This document shows, in pieces, positions 13,965 to 22,731 of a stretch of DNA of 25,687 bases. Below the pieces are notes generated by a model. The model had not been told where the DNA came from and made no database searches. It was given only the letters and a program-made list of their open reading frames with translations. Positions within the stretch are counted from its first letter, which is position 1. Each line of letters begins with the position of its first letter. A program made the translations under genes and the position numbers. The DNA is from Firmicutes bacterium UBA5449 (lineage in GTDB: Bacteria; Bacillota; SHA-98; UBA4971), in contig DIQZ01000078.1 in assembly GCA_002424305.1 (NCBI GenBank), forward strand, positions 8,656-34,342. The letters are read 5' to 3'.

Positions 13965-15893
13965 ATGGCAGGTTTTAAGCTTCTTACAAGTCCGATACAA
14001 ATCGCAAATATGGAACTTCGGAATCGCATGGTCATGCCTCCGATGATAAGCAATTTCGGGTACGAAGACGGCTCAGTAACTGATACATTTCGTGCCTATC
14101 ATGAAGCCAGGGCAAAAGGTGGAGTAGGTCTCATCATTATAGAAGCTTCCCACGTTCATCCTCTTGGGAAGGGCTTCCCAAACGAAGTAGCCATTTTTTC
14201 GGACAGGTTCATTCCCGGTTTGCGAAGCCTAACTGACGCAGTGCACGCTCATGGAGCAAAGATAGCAGTACAGCTTTTTCATGCAGGCAGGCAGACTACG
14301 TCAAAAGTAACAGGCCATCCCCCGCTTGCGCCGTCACCCGTTACAGCCCCGGTCACCGGGGAATTGCCTATGGAAATGACAAAAGACCAGATTGCAGGCC
14401 TTATTGAAGACTATGGTAAAGCTGCAACGCGTGCAAAAGCCGCAGGATTCGACGCAGTGGAAGTGCACTGCGCACACGGGTACCTGTTGTGCGAGTTCTT
14501 ATCTCCACACACAAACAAGAGGATGGATGAGTATGGAGGCACACTTGAAAACAGGATGCGATTTCCGCTCGAAGTAATTCGCGTTGTTAGACAGGCTGTG
14601 GGACCTGAGTACCCTGTTCTGGCCAGGATAAGTGCGGATGAGAAGATGCCCGGAGGGCTTACCTTAGACGAAAGCAAAACCATTGCCAAAAGGTTTGAGC
14701 AAGAAAGCATCAATGCCATACATATAACCGCAGGTTTCTACGAAACCGTAACCTGGATGATCCAACCGCTTTCCAGGCCGAGGGGATGTCTTGTAGACCT
14801 TGCGGAAGGCATAAAATCAGTTGTAAGTATTCCTGTCATTGCTGTAGGAAGGATTAACGATCCTGCGCTCGCAGAAACAATCTTAGCTGAAGGCAAAGCC
14901 GATCTCATCGCCTTTGGACGGGGTCTTCTCGCTGATGAAAACTTACCGAACAAAGTGACGCAAGGTCGAGCCGATGAAGTCCGCAAATGTATCGCATGTT
15001 GCCAGGCTTGTATCGATGAGCTCCTGGTAGAGCAGCGAATAGGCTGCACAGTCAACGCCCGTACAGGTTTTGAACGCAAATTCCATATGTCTAAAGCACA
15101 AGCCCCACGAAAGGTACTTGTTGTCGGAGGAGGTCCTGCGGGAATGGAGACTGCAAGGGTAGCTGCGCTCAGAGGGCATAAAGTTCGGCTTTGGGAGAAG
15201 ACAAATGCCCTTGGAGGCCAGCTTCCCCTTGCTGCCGCATCCCCCTATAAGGAAGAAATCGGTACGTTTCATGATTTTCTCACCGGAGAAATGCAAAGAC
15301 TCGGCATAGAAGTCCATCTCAATAAGGAAGCAACAATCGACGCGATCCGTGCTGAGAACCCTGATGTCGTCGTGGTTGCTACAGGCGCGCGTCCTGCTTC
15401 AGTGGAAGTCCCCGGGGCAGATCGCAAGAATGTAGTGAAGTCATGGGATGTACTTGCCGACAATATCCGGGTGGGAAAGAAAGTCGCAGTGATCGGCGGT
15501 GGGCTTGTAGGCTGTGAGACTGCTGAGTTTCTAGCCGAAAAAGGCCACAAGGTTACTATCTTGGAGATGCTTCCTCAGATAGGCGCAGACATCGGTCCAC
15601 TGGTAGGCCCTCTTCTCTTCGAAAGACTTGAGAAACACAACGTAAAAAGCATTACCGGAGCAACGTTATCCGGTATCGGTGAGCGTGACATTACTTACGA
15701 AAAAGACGGAAAGACAGAAACCTTAGGGGATTTTGACTCTGTTGTGATTGCTGTAGGCTCCGGCCCTGAGGATTCATTGGCAAATCAACTGGAAGGTTCT
15801 GGCATAAGTTACTATGTTATCGGAGATGCATCCAAGCCTCGCCGGATAACCCATGCGGTTTATGAGGCAATGACGGTGGCGCATGAGATATAG
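13965..15893 (+). CDS. NADH:flavin oxidoreductase of the old yellow enzyme / 2,4-dienoyl-CoA reductase family
   Basis: A 642-residue enzyme starting at ATG 13965, 11 bases after AAGGGAG; a longer reading to 13821 would run through the promoter. The N-terminal half is an FMN-binding TIM barrel (LFHAGRQT, VEVHCAHGYLLCEFLSPHTN, RMDEYGG, FGRGLLAD). A [4Fe-4S] site follows in CIACCQACIDELLVEQRIGC. The C-terminal half binds FAD and NAD(P)H, with the dinucleotide motifs VVGGGPAGMETARVAALRGH and VIGGGLVGCETAEFLAEKGH. Length and layout match FadH-like 2,4-dienoyl-CoA reductase and bile-acid or enoate reductases, which move hydride from NAD(P)H through FAD, Fe-S and FMN to a C=C bond; the substrate is unknown. 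Being divergent from the hydrogenase operon with shared control sites suggests a redox-sink role linked to H2 metabolism. Confidence 0.92.
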   Translation: MAGFKLLTSPIQIANMELRNRMVMPPMISNFGYEDGSVTDTFRAYHEARAKGGVGLIIIEASHVHPLGKGFPNEVAIFSDRFIPGLRSLTDAVHAHGAKIAVQLFHAGRQTTSKVTGHPPLAPSPVTAPVTGELPMEMTKDQIAGLIEDYGKAATRAKAAGFDAVEVHCAHGYLLCEFLSPHTNKRMDEYGGTLENRMRFPLEVIRVVRQAVGPEYPVLARISADEKMPGGLTLDESKTIAKRFEQESINAIHITAGFYETVTWMIQPLSRPRGCLVDLAEGIKSVVSIPVIAVGRINDPALAETILAEGKADLIAFGRGLLADENLPNKVTQGRADEVRKCIACCQACIDELLVEQRIGCTVNARTGFERKFHMSKAQAPRKVLVVGGGPAGMETARVAALRGHKVRLWEKTNALGGQLPLAAASPYKEEIGTFHDFLTGEMQRLGIEVHLNKEATIDAIRAENPDVVVVATGARPASVEVPGADRKNVVKSWDVLADNIRVGKKVAVIGGGLVGCETAEFLAEKGHKVTILEMLPQIGADIGPLVGPLLFERLEKHNVKSITGATLSGIGERDITYEKDGKTETLGDFDSVVIAVGSGPEDSLANQLEGSGISYYVIGDASKPRRITHAVYEAMTVAHEI

Positions 15894-15902
15894 GGTTACC
15901 AC

Positions 15903-15945
15903 GGATGGAAATCGGGAAATCAGTCAAATCACCCGGTTCCCTTCC
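15903..15945. terminator. Imperfect stem between convergent genes, possible bidirectional terminator
   Basis: GGATGGAAATCGGG (15903-15916) can pair with CCCGGTTCCCTTCC (15932-15945) with two mismatches and one G-T pair around a 15-base loop. It lies between the flavoprotein stop and the yigZ stop and runs into yigZ. No T tract follows on either strand, so its role as a terminator is weakly supported. Confidence 0.3.
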
Positions 15946-16528
15946 ACTCAACCCCTGGGATGGCAGAAAGCTGTGCGATAACGGCAGCATAGTCCGCCTC
16001 AGGGACTAGGAGTTCATGGGAGACGTTATCTTTATAATCGGTGTTTTTAATAACCGCGTCATATTGGCTGAGCAAATAATTGACCTGGTCCAACTCAGAA
16101 TATTCACAGGTTATGACCATGAGAAGACGAGGGATGACTTGAATTCTCCCGGCTTGCTCCAAGGTGGCTGCGGCTGTAGTATGATAGGCGTCAATAAGTC
16201 CCCTTACCCCTAGTTTTCGGCCACCGTAGTACCTCGTTACCACAACAACAGTATTGGTAACGCCTGCTTTCAAGATGGCGCTAAGGATTGGACGACCGGC
16301 AGTGCCTGACGGTTCACCGTGATCATTGTAGTAGGTTAAAGGGTTTTCACTGAGCCCGACCTGATAAGCATAACAGTTATGGGTGGCCTGGGCATGCTCT
16401 TCTCTCACCTCAGCTATGAACTGCTTTGCTGCCTCCTCATCTGCGGCAGCCGAAGCATGGCCTATGAAAACAGAACGTTGGATCTTCTGTTCATATTGGC
16501 TTTTCTTTGCGATGGAGAAAAAGGTCAT
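15929..16528 (-). CDS. yigZ: YigZ/IMPACT family protein
   Basis: A 199-residue protein of the UPF0029/IMPACT family. Visible signatures are ATHNCYAYQVG, NDHGEPSGTAGRPIL and VVVTRYYGGRKLGVRGLIDAY, with the usual ferredoxin-like C-terminal domain. Length fits bacterial YigZ (about 200). The eukaryotic relative regulates the Gcn2 kinase; the bacterial role is poorly known, with links to ribosome or RNA binding. ATG 16528 is preceded by GGAAGGGG at about 9 bases. It is about 100 bases downstream of the dehydrogenase gene on the same strand and is probably an unrelated housekeeping passenger. Confidence 0.93.
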   Translation of the reverse strand: MTFFSIAKKSQYEQKIQRSVFIGHASAAADEEAAKQFIAEVREEHAQATHNCYAYQVGLSENPLTYYNDHGEPSGTAGRPILSAILKAGVTNTVVVVTRYYGGRKLGVRGLIDAYHTTAAATLEQAGRIQVIPRLLMVITCEYSELDQVNYLLSQYDAVIKNTDYKDNVSHELLVPEADYAAVIAQLSAIPGVEWKGTG

Positions 16529-16630
16529 TGAACACAGCCCCTTCCATTCTTGCGTTCATCCCCGTTCAAAGCCTTTTCCATCATCTTATCGTAAGGGATT
16601 AATGGAATCAAATTATTCGCGAAGGGATGT

Positions 16631-17590
16631 CTAGGTCACGCATTGTTCCGTCTGACATCCCAGAAGCTCCACCATATTTTCCACTGCCCGGGTCGCCATT
16701 CGGATCACTGCTTCATCCGTGGACGCGCCTATATGCGCGGTAAGCATGAAATTGTCTAATAACAGCAACTTGTGGCCGGGTTCAGGAGGCTCGCACGAAA
16801 ATACGTCCTGTGCGGCTGCACGCAGTTTACCGACAGTCAATGCATCATATAAGGCATCTTCGTCTACAAGTTCTCCCCTGGCTGTATTGATCAACACCGC
16901 TCCGTTTTTCATTCGTGCAATAGCGTCCCTACCCATGAGTCGTACAGTCTGAGGCGTTAGGGGGCAGTGTAATGATACGGCATCGCTCTCTGCCAGCAAG
17001 GTATCAAAGCTTACCTGTCTTGCGCCGCACATGTCCAGAACCTGCTGTTGCACGGGTCTTCTATGGTATATCAATACATTTGCCCCAAAGGCCGATACGC
17101 GCTTGGCAAACTCTCGACCAATGTTTCCACACCCCACTATACCTACTGTGGAACCCATTACCTCGCGGCCCCTCGTCTCCTTCCAACCATCACTCTTCGT
17201 GCTCAGTGCAGAAGAACATATGCCTCGATAGGCACAAATCAACAGCGCAATCGCGAGCTCAGCGACGGACACTGCGTTTGCTCCGGCGCCTCCCTTGACC
17301 GCAATACCAAGTTTACAAGCAGCGTCCATATCTATGGTGTCCAGTCCGGAACCGTACTTGGAAATACCCTTTAGATACTTTGCCTCGTGCAAGACTCTAC
17401 CGGTTATCGGATCCCCACCGGCAATAATACCGTCAACGTCCCGGCACAGCTCACACATTTCGTCTTCAGTGAGGACTCTGCCATACGGGTTCTTGATAAG
17501 GTGATAGCCCTGCTTCTTCAGGGGCTCGCAAATCCCTTCAATGCTCCACGGAAACGACCTTGGCGTAATCACAACTTTAGGTTTTCGCAT
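16631..17590 (-). CDS. D-2-hydroxyacid dehydrogenase (phosphoglycerate dehydrogenase-like)
   Basis: A 319-residue enzyme with ATG 17590, 8 bases after GGAGGTG; a longer reading to 17623 lacks a ribosome site. The nucleotide motif is GIVGCGNIG (150-158), and the expected catalytic residues are R238 in NTARGELVDE, E267 in CEPPEP and H286 in TAHIGAST. There is no C-terminal ACT domain, so it is not a full-length regulated SerA. At the end of the second Rossmann strand the sequence is IYHRRP (174-179), without the Asp that usually selects NAD; two arginines there favour NADP(H). It follows the FGGY kinase by 52 bases and is probably in one operon with it, suggesting oxidation of a hydroxy-acid or sugar-acid intermediate. 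The exact substrate is not evident. Confidence 0.9.
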   Translation of the reverse strand: MRKPKVVITPRSFPWSIEGICEPLKKQGYHLIKNPYGRVLTEDEMCELCRDVDGIIAGGDPITGRVLHEAKYLKGISKYGSGLDTIDMDAACKLGIAVKGGAGANAVSVAELAIALLICAYRGICSSALSTKSDGWKETRGREVMGSTVGIVGCGNIGREFAKRVSAFGANVLIYHRRPVQQQVLDMCGARQVSFDTLLAESDAVSLHCPLTPQTVRLMGRDAIARMKNGAVLINTARGELVDEDALYDALTVGKLRAAAQDVFSCEPPEPGHKLLLLDNFMLTAHIGASTDEAVIRMATRAVENMVELLGCQTEQCVT

Positions 17591-17642
17591 TTTTCGTTCA
17601 CCTCCGCTATTCTGAGACAGCAACAGGTCTTACCTGTCTCAT

Positions 17643-19166
17643 CTAGCATTGGGATTCTTTGTTCAATGTTTTTAGCAAAGGATATAGTTGAACATATTTG
17701 TTGCGATAAAGGTCATCATAGAATTCACTCAGGCTTGTGTTGGGGTCCAGAATATGCTTGTCCACATTCGGTCTTACGTCACCAAGCTCCCGAATAATGC
17801 CTGAACCGCATGCCGCCAGCAAGGCTGCGCCTAGAGCGCCACCTTCAGAGATCTCAGGGATGACCAATCGTCTGTTAAGAATTGTGGCTTTCAATTCCTG
17901 CCAAAACATGTTACGGGCACCGCCACCTATGACAACTATTTCTTCAAATATGTTCCCTGCGTGCTTCTCAGCGGCTTCCAGAATTGATCTCAGCTCGTAG
18001 CAGAGTCCTTCAAAGACTGCTCGCACGAAATATCGGTGGTCATGGAAGGTAGAGACTCCGACAAACGCGCCTCTGGCAAACCTGTCCCTTTCCGGACATC
18101 CCCTACCCCTGAAGTGTGGTACAGCCATCATGCCGAGGCAACCCGGTTCAACACTCTTTGCTTCGCAGATGAGATCTTCATATGTCAACACGTCAGGCCG
18201 GTTGTGCCTTCCCGAAGGGCTCAGGTTCCGTCTAAGCCATTCTATTGCAGCCCCGGATGCGGTGGCAGTTCCAAACATTGTGTACCTGTCAGGAATGACA
18301 TCGCAACCCCAGGCCCATCCTGCCTTCCTGTAATCATCGTCCAGCACCGGAGAATCCCCACGAACTACAAACCCCTCTGCAGTACCTGTAGAGTTTACCA
18401 CAGGAACACCTGCAACTACTCTTGCGCCGAAAGACGCACAGATATGATCGTGGCCTGATACTGACACATACGTCCCGACCGGAAGTCCAATCTCTCGAGC
18501 GACAGACTTTCGAATGATTCCGGCCGAGGCTCCGGATTCCCTTACTTCAGGGAAGAGCTCCTCTTCCAACCCTGCTGTTTCAATGAGGCCTTTGGCCCAT
18601 TTCTTCCCGGTAATGTCGAACGCCATAGTTCTTCCTGCCAGAGAGGGGTCTGTACAACATTCACCGGTCAATCTAAACGCCACAAAGTCTGACACGGAAA
18701 GCCATTTTCGTGTCTTCGCAAACACCTCAGGTTCATTTTGTCTTAGCCACATAATCTTACTGATAGAACATTTTGGATGTAGCGGAACTCCGGTTATCTC
18801 GTATATCCGGTTGGCGCCGACCTCAGAATCCCACCACTCTGTTTCTGCCTCTGTACGAGGATCATACCATGCTATTCCGGGGAACAGACACTTACCATGT
18901 TCATCTATTGGCACACCGGTCTCAGCTACACTGGTAATGCCTATTGCCTTTATCTCTCCGGTTTCGCGCACAGAGTCTGCTACGCGAGACAGACAAACCT
19001 TAGTTGCTTCCCACGTCTCATCAAGGTCATATTCTGACCAGTCAGCTTTAGGGTGATAGACGGTCAGCCGTTCACTATAACCTGAGAGCTGATTCGCATT
19101 CAGATCAAATGCAACAACCTTAACATTTGTAGAGCCTACATCAATTCCGACGATTATATCAGCCAT
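17643..19166 (-). CDS. FGGY-family carbohydrate kinase (xylulokinase-like)
   Basis: A 507-residue sugar kinase. The N-terminal phosphate motif is GIDVGSTNVKVVAFD (7-21), the likely catalytic base is D240 in SGHDHICASFGA, and the C-terminal ATP part has VVIGGGARNMFWQ, followed by EISEGGALGAALLAACG. Length fits the family. FGGY kinases phosphorylate pentuloses, glycerol, gluconate or autoinducer-2; the sequence does not fix the substrate. ATG 19166 is preceded by GGGAGG at about 11 bases. It heads the kinase-dehydrogenase operon, and a GntR-type site lies about 120 bases upstream, tying it to the neighbouring ABC transporter and repressor. Confidence 0.93.
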   Translation of the reverse strand: MADIIVGIDVGSTNVKVVAFDLNANQLSGYSERLTVYHPKADWSEYDLDETWEATKVCLSRVADSVRETGEIKAIGITSVAETGVPIDEHGKCLFPGIAWYDPRTEAETEWWDSEVGANRIYEITGVPLHPKCSISKIMWLRQNEPEVFAKTRKWLSVSDFVAFRLTGECCTDPSLAGRTMAFDITGKKWAKGLIETAGLEEELFPEVRESGASAGIIRKSVAREIGLPVGTYVSVSGHDHICASFGARVVAGVPVVNSTGTAEGFVVRGDSPVLDDDYRKAGWAWGCDVIPDRYTMFGTATASGAAIEWLRRNLSPSGRHNRPDVLTYEDLICEAKSVEPGCLGMMAVPHFRGRGCPERDRFARGAFVGVSTFHDHRYFVRAVFEGLCYELRSILEAAEKHAGNIFEEIVVIGGGARNMFWQELKATILNRRLVIPEISEGGALGAALLAACGSGIIRELGDVRPNVDKHILDPNTSLSEFYDDLYRNKYVQLYPLLKTLNKESQC

Positions 19167-19283
19167 GGCCTAGCTTTCCTCCCGTCTGCGTTTCCCGTCG
19201 CCTTTTCCATAATTCATAGGCGCAAAGTATGCAGCAATGTGGCGGATAGGGAGTAGACCTACCTGCCACATTACTCTAAGCTA

Positions 19284-19293
19284 TGTATATACC
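19284..19293. promoter_or_regulatory. Candidate GntR operator upstream of the kinase operon
   Basis: TGTATATACC fits the N-GT-N-TA-N-AC-N pattern known for HutC-type GntR repressors and matches the sites before gntR at 22732-22772. On the minus strand a CATAAT hexamer (19299-19294) directly precedes it, so a bound repressor would cover the start of transcription if this is the -10 box. Confidence 0.5.
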
Positions 19294-19304
19294 ATTATGT
19301 TTCA

Positions 19305-19391
19305 TGAGTATCGTGCGATGAAGCGTTGAAAAGTAGTTTGAACTTGTAGTGACTGATACGACATCTGGTTTGTGCATTCGCACGATACTCA
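19305..19391. repeat. 14-bp perfect inverted repeat with 59-base spacer
   Basis: TGAGTATCGTGCGA at 19305-19318 is repeated in inverse orientation at 19378-19391. It could be a long-loop RNA hairpin read from the ABC transporter operon, or paired binding sites for a DNA-looping regulator. It has no T tract. No identity can be assigned. Confidence 0.65.
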
Positions 19392-19475
19392 AGATTGTAC
19401 GTCTTGTAGTAGCGTTTATTGCATTTAGGCCTATCTTCTGTTAGGACTTCTGTAAACTTAGTATTACATTATCTA

Positions 19476-20402
19476 TTACCGTTTTCGACTTGCATATACA
19501 GAGCTGATTATTATGAGACCTTTGAAAACATCTTGGATATAAGGAGAAACGTTCATCAGGTTGAGGATATTATCAATCAAACCAATGATAAGAACACCGA
19601 TTATGGTAAACCAGGCGCCTCCCTTTCCCCCTGCCATGCTTGTACCCCCGATGACGGTAGCAGCAATAGCGTTGGTTTGAAACCCGCCACCTGCGGTAGG
19701 TTCGCCGACCCCCAGTCTACCCAGATACAGCAGGCCTCCTAAGCCTGCCAGAATTCCACTGATTACATATGCATTGAGTTTCACGTTCTGAGTAGGTATT
19801 CCTGAAAGAAATGCAGCATCTTCATTCCCACCGGTATAGTAGATGTGCCTTCCATAGGGCGTATAAATGAGAATGAATGAAGCTATGAGAAACGCTGCCA
19901 TCATTATCACTACCGGAATCGGGACAGGTCCCCAGTACCCATTACCAATATTATTTAGAGCAGGTAACCTCCTGGTTAGTATCACAGTTCTCCCATCACA
20001 GGCTACCAATGTAAGCCCATTTAGAATCGTCATCATTGCCAGCGTTACGATGAATGGCTCAAGTCCTCCCCGTGTGATAATAAACCCTGAGATAGCTCCT
20101 GCTATACAGCCTACTCCTATACAGATTAATATCACGACAAATATGCTCTGTCCTGCATTGATAGCTAACGCACCCAGAACTCCACTCAATGCAAGAATAC
20201 TCCCTACAGAAAGGTTAATGCCTTTTGAAATAATGACAAATGTCATGCCTGTAGCAAGCAAACCGTTAATTGACACTTGTCGAAGGATGTTAAATAAGTT
20301 ACTAACTGTCAAGAAATGATCCGATATAACTGCTGAAATAGCTGTCAATGCAATTAAACCCAGCAGTGCTGTGTACTTAGTCCATGTTTGTTTCCCTACC
20401 AC
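19476..20402 (-). CDS. Sugar ABC transporter permease (RbsC/BPD_transp_2 family)
   Basis: A 308-residue very hydrophobic protein. Family hallmarks are GMTFVIISKGINLSVGSILA near 55-70, GGLEPFIVTLAMMTILNGLT, and the late segment GFQTNAIAATVIGGTSMAGG followed by GGAWFTIIGVLIIG. Length and about eight to ten membrane spans are normal for ribose/xylose-type permeases. It begins at GTG 20402, 7 bases after GGAGG, and lies 3 bases after the ATPase stop, so the two are tightly coupled. It is the last gene of the gntR-ATPase-permease unit. A periplasmic/lipoprotein binding protein normally completes such a system but is not in the window. Confidence 0.94.
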   Translation of the reverse strand: MVGKQTWTKYTALLGLIALTAISAVISDHFLTVSNLFNILRQVSINGLLATGMTFVIISKGINLSVGSILALSGVLGALAINAGQSIFVVILICIGVGCIAGAISGFIITRGGLEPFIVTLAMMTILNGLTLVACDGRTVILTRRLPALNNIGNGYWGPVPIPVVIMMAAFLIASFILIYTPYGRHIYYTGGNEDAAFLSGIPTQNVKLNAYVISGILAGLGGLLYLGRLGVGEPTAGGGFQTNAIAATVIGGTSMAGGKGGAWFTIIGVLIIGLIDNILNLMNVSPYIQDVFKGLIIISSVYASRKR

Positions 20403-20405
20403 GGC

Positions 20406-21908
20406 TCATCCTCCTATGGCAGACCTAAGAATGGCTTCTTCATTAGCTTCTTCTGCCGCTAATTCTGCGACTGTTGTACCGTCTCTCATGATTACTATCC
20501 TATCGCTTAAGCCTATTAGCTCAGGCATCTCTGAAGATGCAAGCAAAATCCCTACTCCGGATTCTGCTAATCTATTGATGATTCCGTAAATCTCTTCCTT
20601 AGCTCCCACATCAACGCCTTTCGTAGGCTCATCCAGCAGCACTAATCGTGGATTCATAGCAAGAACTTTTCCCAGAACCACTTTTTGCTGATTACCACCG
20701 CTGAGCTCACCTGAGATCTTCAATGGTTCAGGAGGATTCACTTTAAGTGAGGAAACGGAATCATTAATAACCTTGTTACATTGGGAATATTGAATTATGC
20801 CATGCCGACATAAACGAGGAAGCACACTCGTTAGAATATTCCAACCCACTGTTAGATTCATTACGAGCCCTAAATGCTTCCGGTCTTCTGTAACATAGCC
20901 AACTCCCATTTTCAATGCCTCACGTGGACTTCTCGGCACCCGACTCTTCCCAAATATCATCATCTCTCCGGCCTCAACCTTGGATGCTCCTGCAATTGAC
21001 TTCAGGACTTCAGTCTTTCCGGCTCCAACCAAACCCGCTAAGCCGACAACTTCACCTTCACGCACTGTCAACGTTGCATCCTTTAAGGTTTTACCATCAG
21101 AAACATGGATCATCTCGAGTATCTCTTGACCGATCTTAGCTTGCCTGGAACCGTATTGCTTCCCGATTTCCCTTCCTACCATTAACTTCACTAGTTCTTT
21201 TTGTGTGATGGTTTTTACATCTTCAGTGGAAACCCGTTTGCCGTCTTTCAAAACTGTAATACGATCCCCTATTAGAAACAGCTCTTCCAATCTGTGAGAT
21301 ACATATATTATTGAAGTACCCTTAGCAACCAGCCTCTTCACCAAGCCAAATAAGGCTTCAACTTCTTTGCCACCTAAAGCAGCGGTAGGCTCATCAAGAA
21401 TTAAAATCTTCGGATCTCCCGCCACTGCCTTGGCTACTGCAGCCAAATGCCTGTTAGATGTGCTCAATTCTGAAACATGCTGACGCGGATCAATATCAAA
21501 CCCACAAGACCTCAGTACTTGTTCAGCCTTATCACTTAGCGCATGCCAATCTATTACAAATGACCCATTAGATATCTTCGGCACACGACCTAGAAAAATG
21601 TTCTCTGCAACTGAAATCTCAGGCACAAGTTCCGGTTCTTGACTTACAATCTCAATTCCCAGTTTCCTTGCTTCAAAGGGTGTTCTAACCTTCACCTCCT
21701 CTCCATCAAGCCGTATCTCTCCTTTTTCCGGAGGATACACTCCTGATAACACCTTCACCAGAGTTGACTTACCTGCCCCGTTTTCCCCCACAAGACAGTG
21801 CACCTCTCCTCGACGAAGCATGAAATCAACACCGTCAAGAGCTACCGTGCCTGGAAAAATTTTGGTTATACCTATCATTTCGAGTAGAGGTTGAGTCTCT
21901 TTAGACAT
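20406..21908 (-). CDS. Sugar ABC transporter double ATPase (RbsA/MglA family)
   Basis: A 500-residue protein with two ABC domains, the normal form for ribose/xylose-type importers. First domain: Walker A GENGAGKST (41-49), Walker B with LDEPTAAL (171-178), switch H205. Second domain: degenerate Walker A GLVGAGKTE (292-300), signature LSGGNQQK (402-409), LDEPTKGVDVGAKEEIY (425-441). The first-domain signature reads LSTSNRH (148-154), where the family usually has LS-x-G/A-x-x-Q; the key glycine is missing, so one composite ATP site may be altered. ATG 21908 lies 9 bases after AGGAG. It energises the downstream permease for uptake of a pentose-like sugar, probably the substrate of the nearby FGGY kinase. 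Confidence 0.94.
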   Translation of the reverse strand: MSKETQPLLEMIGITKIFPGTVALDGVDFMLRRGEVHCLVGENGAGKSTLVKVLSGVYPPEKGEIRLDGEEVKVRTPFEARKLGIEIVSQEPELVPEISVAENIFLGRVPKISNGSFVIDWHALSDKAEQVLRSCGFDIDPRQHVSELSTSNRHLAAVAKAVAGDPKILILDEPTAALGGKEVEALFGLVKRLVAKGTSIIYVSHRLEELFLIGDRITVLKDGKRVSTEDVKTITQKELVKLMVGREIGKQYGSRQAKIGQEILEMIHVSDGKTLKDATLTVREGEVVGLAGLVGAGKTEVLKSIAGASKVEAGEMMIFGKSRVPRSPREALKMGVGYVTEDRKHLGLVMNLTVGWNILTSVLPRLCRHGIIQYSQCNKVINDSVSSLKVNPPEPLKISGELSGGNQQKVVLGKVLAMNPRLVLLDEPTKGVDVGAKEEIYGIINRLAESGVGILLASSEMPELIGLSDRIVIMRDGTTVAELAAEEANEEAILRSAIGG

Positions 21909-21950
21909 CTTTTGCTACTCCTTTGCTGGGAATCTTGTGTCAGGATTAAC

Positions 21951-21963
21951 TGTGGTTACCACA
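21951..21963. promoter_or_regulatory. Small palindrome before the ABC ATPase gene
   Basis: TGTGG-TTA-CCACA lies in the 69-base gap between gntR and the ATPase gene. It may be an operator or a short hairpin. It does not fit the GT-N-TA-N-AC pattern of the other sites. Confidence 0.25.
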
Positions 21964-21977
21964 AGAAACAGGCAACA

Positions 21978-22709
21978 TTAACGCAAAAGGCTTCCCCGCC
22001 ATTTGAAGCGATCGCTTCTGTAGACTGCTATTCCGAGTTCGATAGGGGTATCGTCTCTGTCATAGGTCACCCTTTCCAGATGGAGAACCGGCATTCTAGT
22101 GGGTATACCTAGCAAGGATGCCTCTTCACCACTGGGAAGACGAGCCTCTACCGTCTGATCGCCTCTGTATATTACGATCCCGAAATGTTCCTCAAACAAC
22201 TTGTATACTGAATTCAAAGGTAAGTTATCTGTGAGAAGCCCTGCAAATCTATCATACGGAAAGTAGTTGATTTGCAACGCTATCGGTGAGTCATCGGTAG
22301 ATCTTAACCGGATGAGTTTCACACAGTCACGCTCATCCCCTACCGTTAGTGCCTCCGCCACATGTGCCGGCATCACGGTGTGTTCAACTTTAAGAACCTT
22401 ACAACTATCAGCGACTTGCTTTATTGTCATATCCTCCGAAAAGCTCGTGAGCTTCGCAAGCGTTCGTACGATTTTCGGACTCACAACCACGGTTCCTCGT
22501 CCCTGTTCCCGTCTCACCATCCCCTCATTAGCAAGCAGCGACACTGCGCGTCTGGCGGTCATACGACTGACAGACAACACCTTGGCGAGCTCTTCTTCTG
22601 ATGGAAGACAATCACCGGGTTTGTAGCGCCCACTTATAATACGCTCTTTCAACTGTTCGTATATCTGATGATACAAAGGGACGTGGCTCACTCTTGAAAT
22701 AGACCACAT
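21978..22709 (-). CDS. GntR-family (HutC/UTRA) transcriptional repressor
   Basis: A 243-residue regulator with ATG 22709, 6 bases after GGAGGG; a longer reading to 22742 would run into the operator and has no ribosome site. Residues 10-78 are the GntR winged helix (PLYHQIYEQLKERIISGRYK, PSEEELAKVLSVSRMTARRA, GMVRREQGRGTVV). About 95-235 is a UTRA ligand domain (AEALTVGDERDCVKLIRLRS, PVLHLERVTYDRDDTPIELG). Such proteins bind a sugar phosphate or related effector and leave the DNA when it is present. It is the first gene of the repressor-ATPase-permease unit. Matching sites upstream of itself and of the FGGY kinase indicate autoregulation and control of the sugar regulon. Confidence 0.93.
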   Translation of the reverse strand: MWSISRVSHVPLYHQIYEQLKERIISGRYKPGDCLPSEEELAKVLSVSRMTARRAVSLLANEGMVRREQGRGTVVVSPKIVRTLAKLTSFSEDMTIKQVADSCKVLKVEHTVMPAHVAEALTVGDERDCVKLIRLRSTDDSPIALQINYFPYDRFAGLLTDNLPLNSVYKLFEEHFGIVIYRGDQTVEARLPSGEEASLLGIPTRMPVLHLERVTYDRDDTPIELGIAVYRSDRFKWRGSLLR

Positions 22710-22731
22710 ATTATACCCTCCTACCGAGAGT

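Larger units (their letters stand above)
19167..19475. other. Intergenic region between sugar permease and FGGY kinase genes
   Basis: This 309-base stretch carries the presumed kinase promoter with a GntR-type site (19284-19293) and a 14-bp inverted repeat (19305-19391). No open frame for the missing substrate-binding protein and no clear terminator after the permease was found. Confidence 0.6.
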
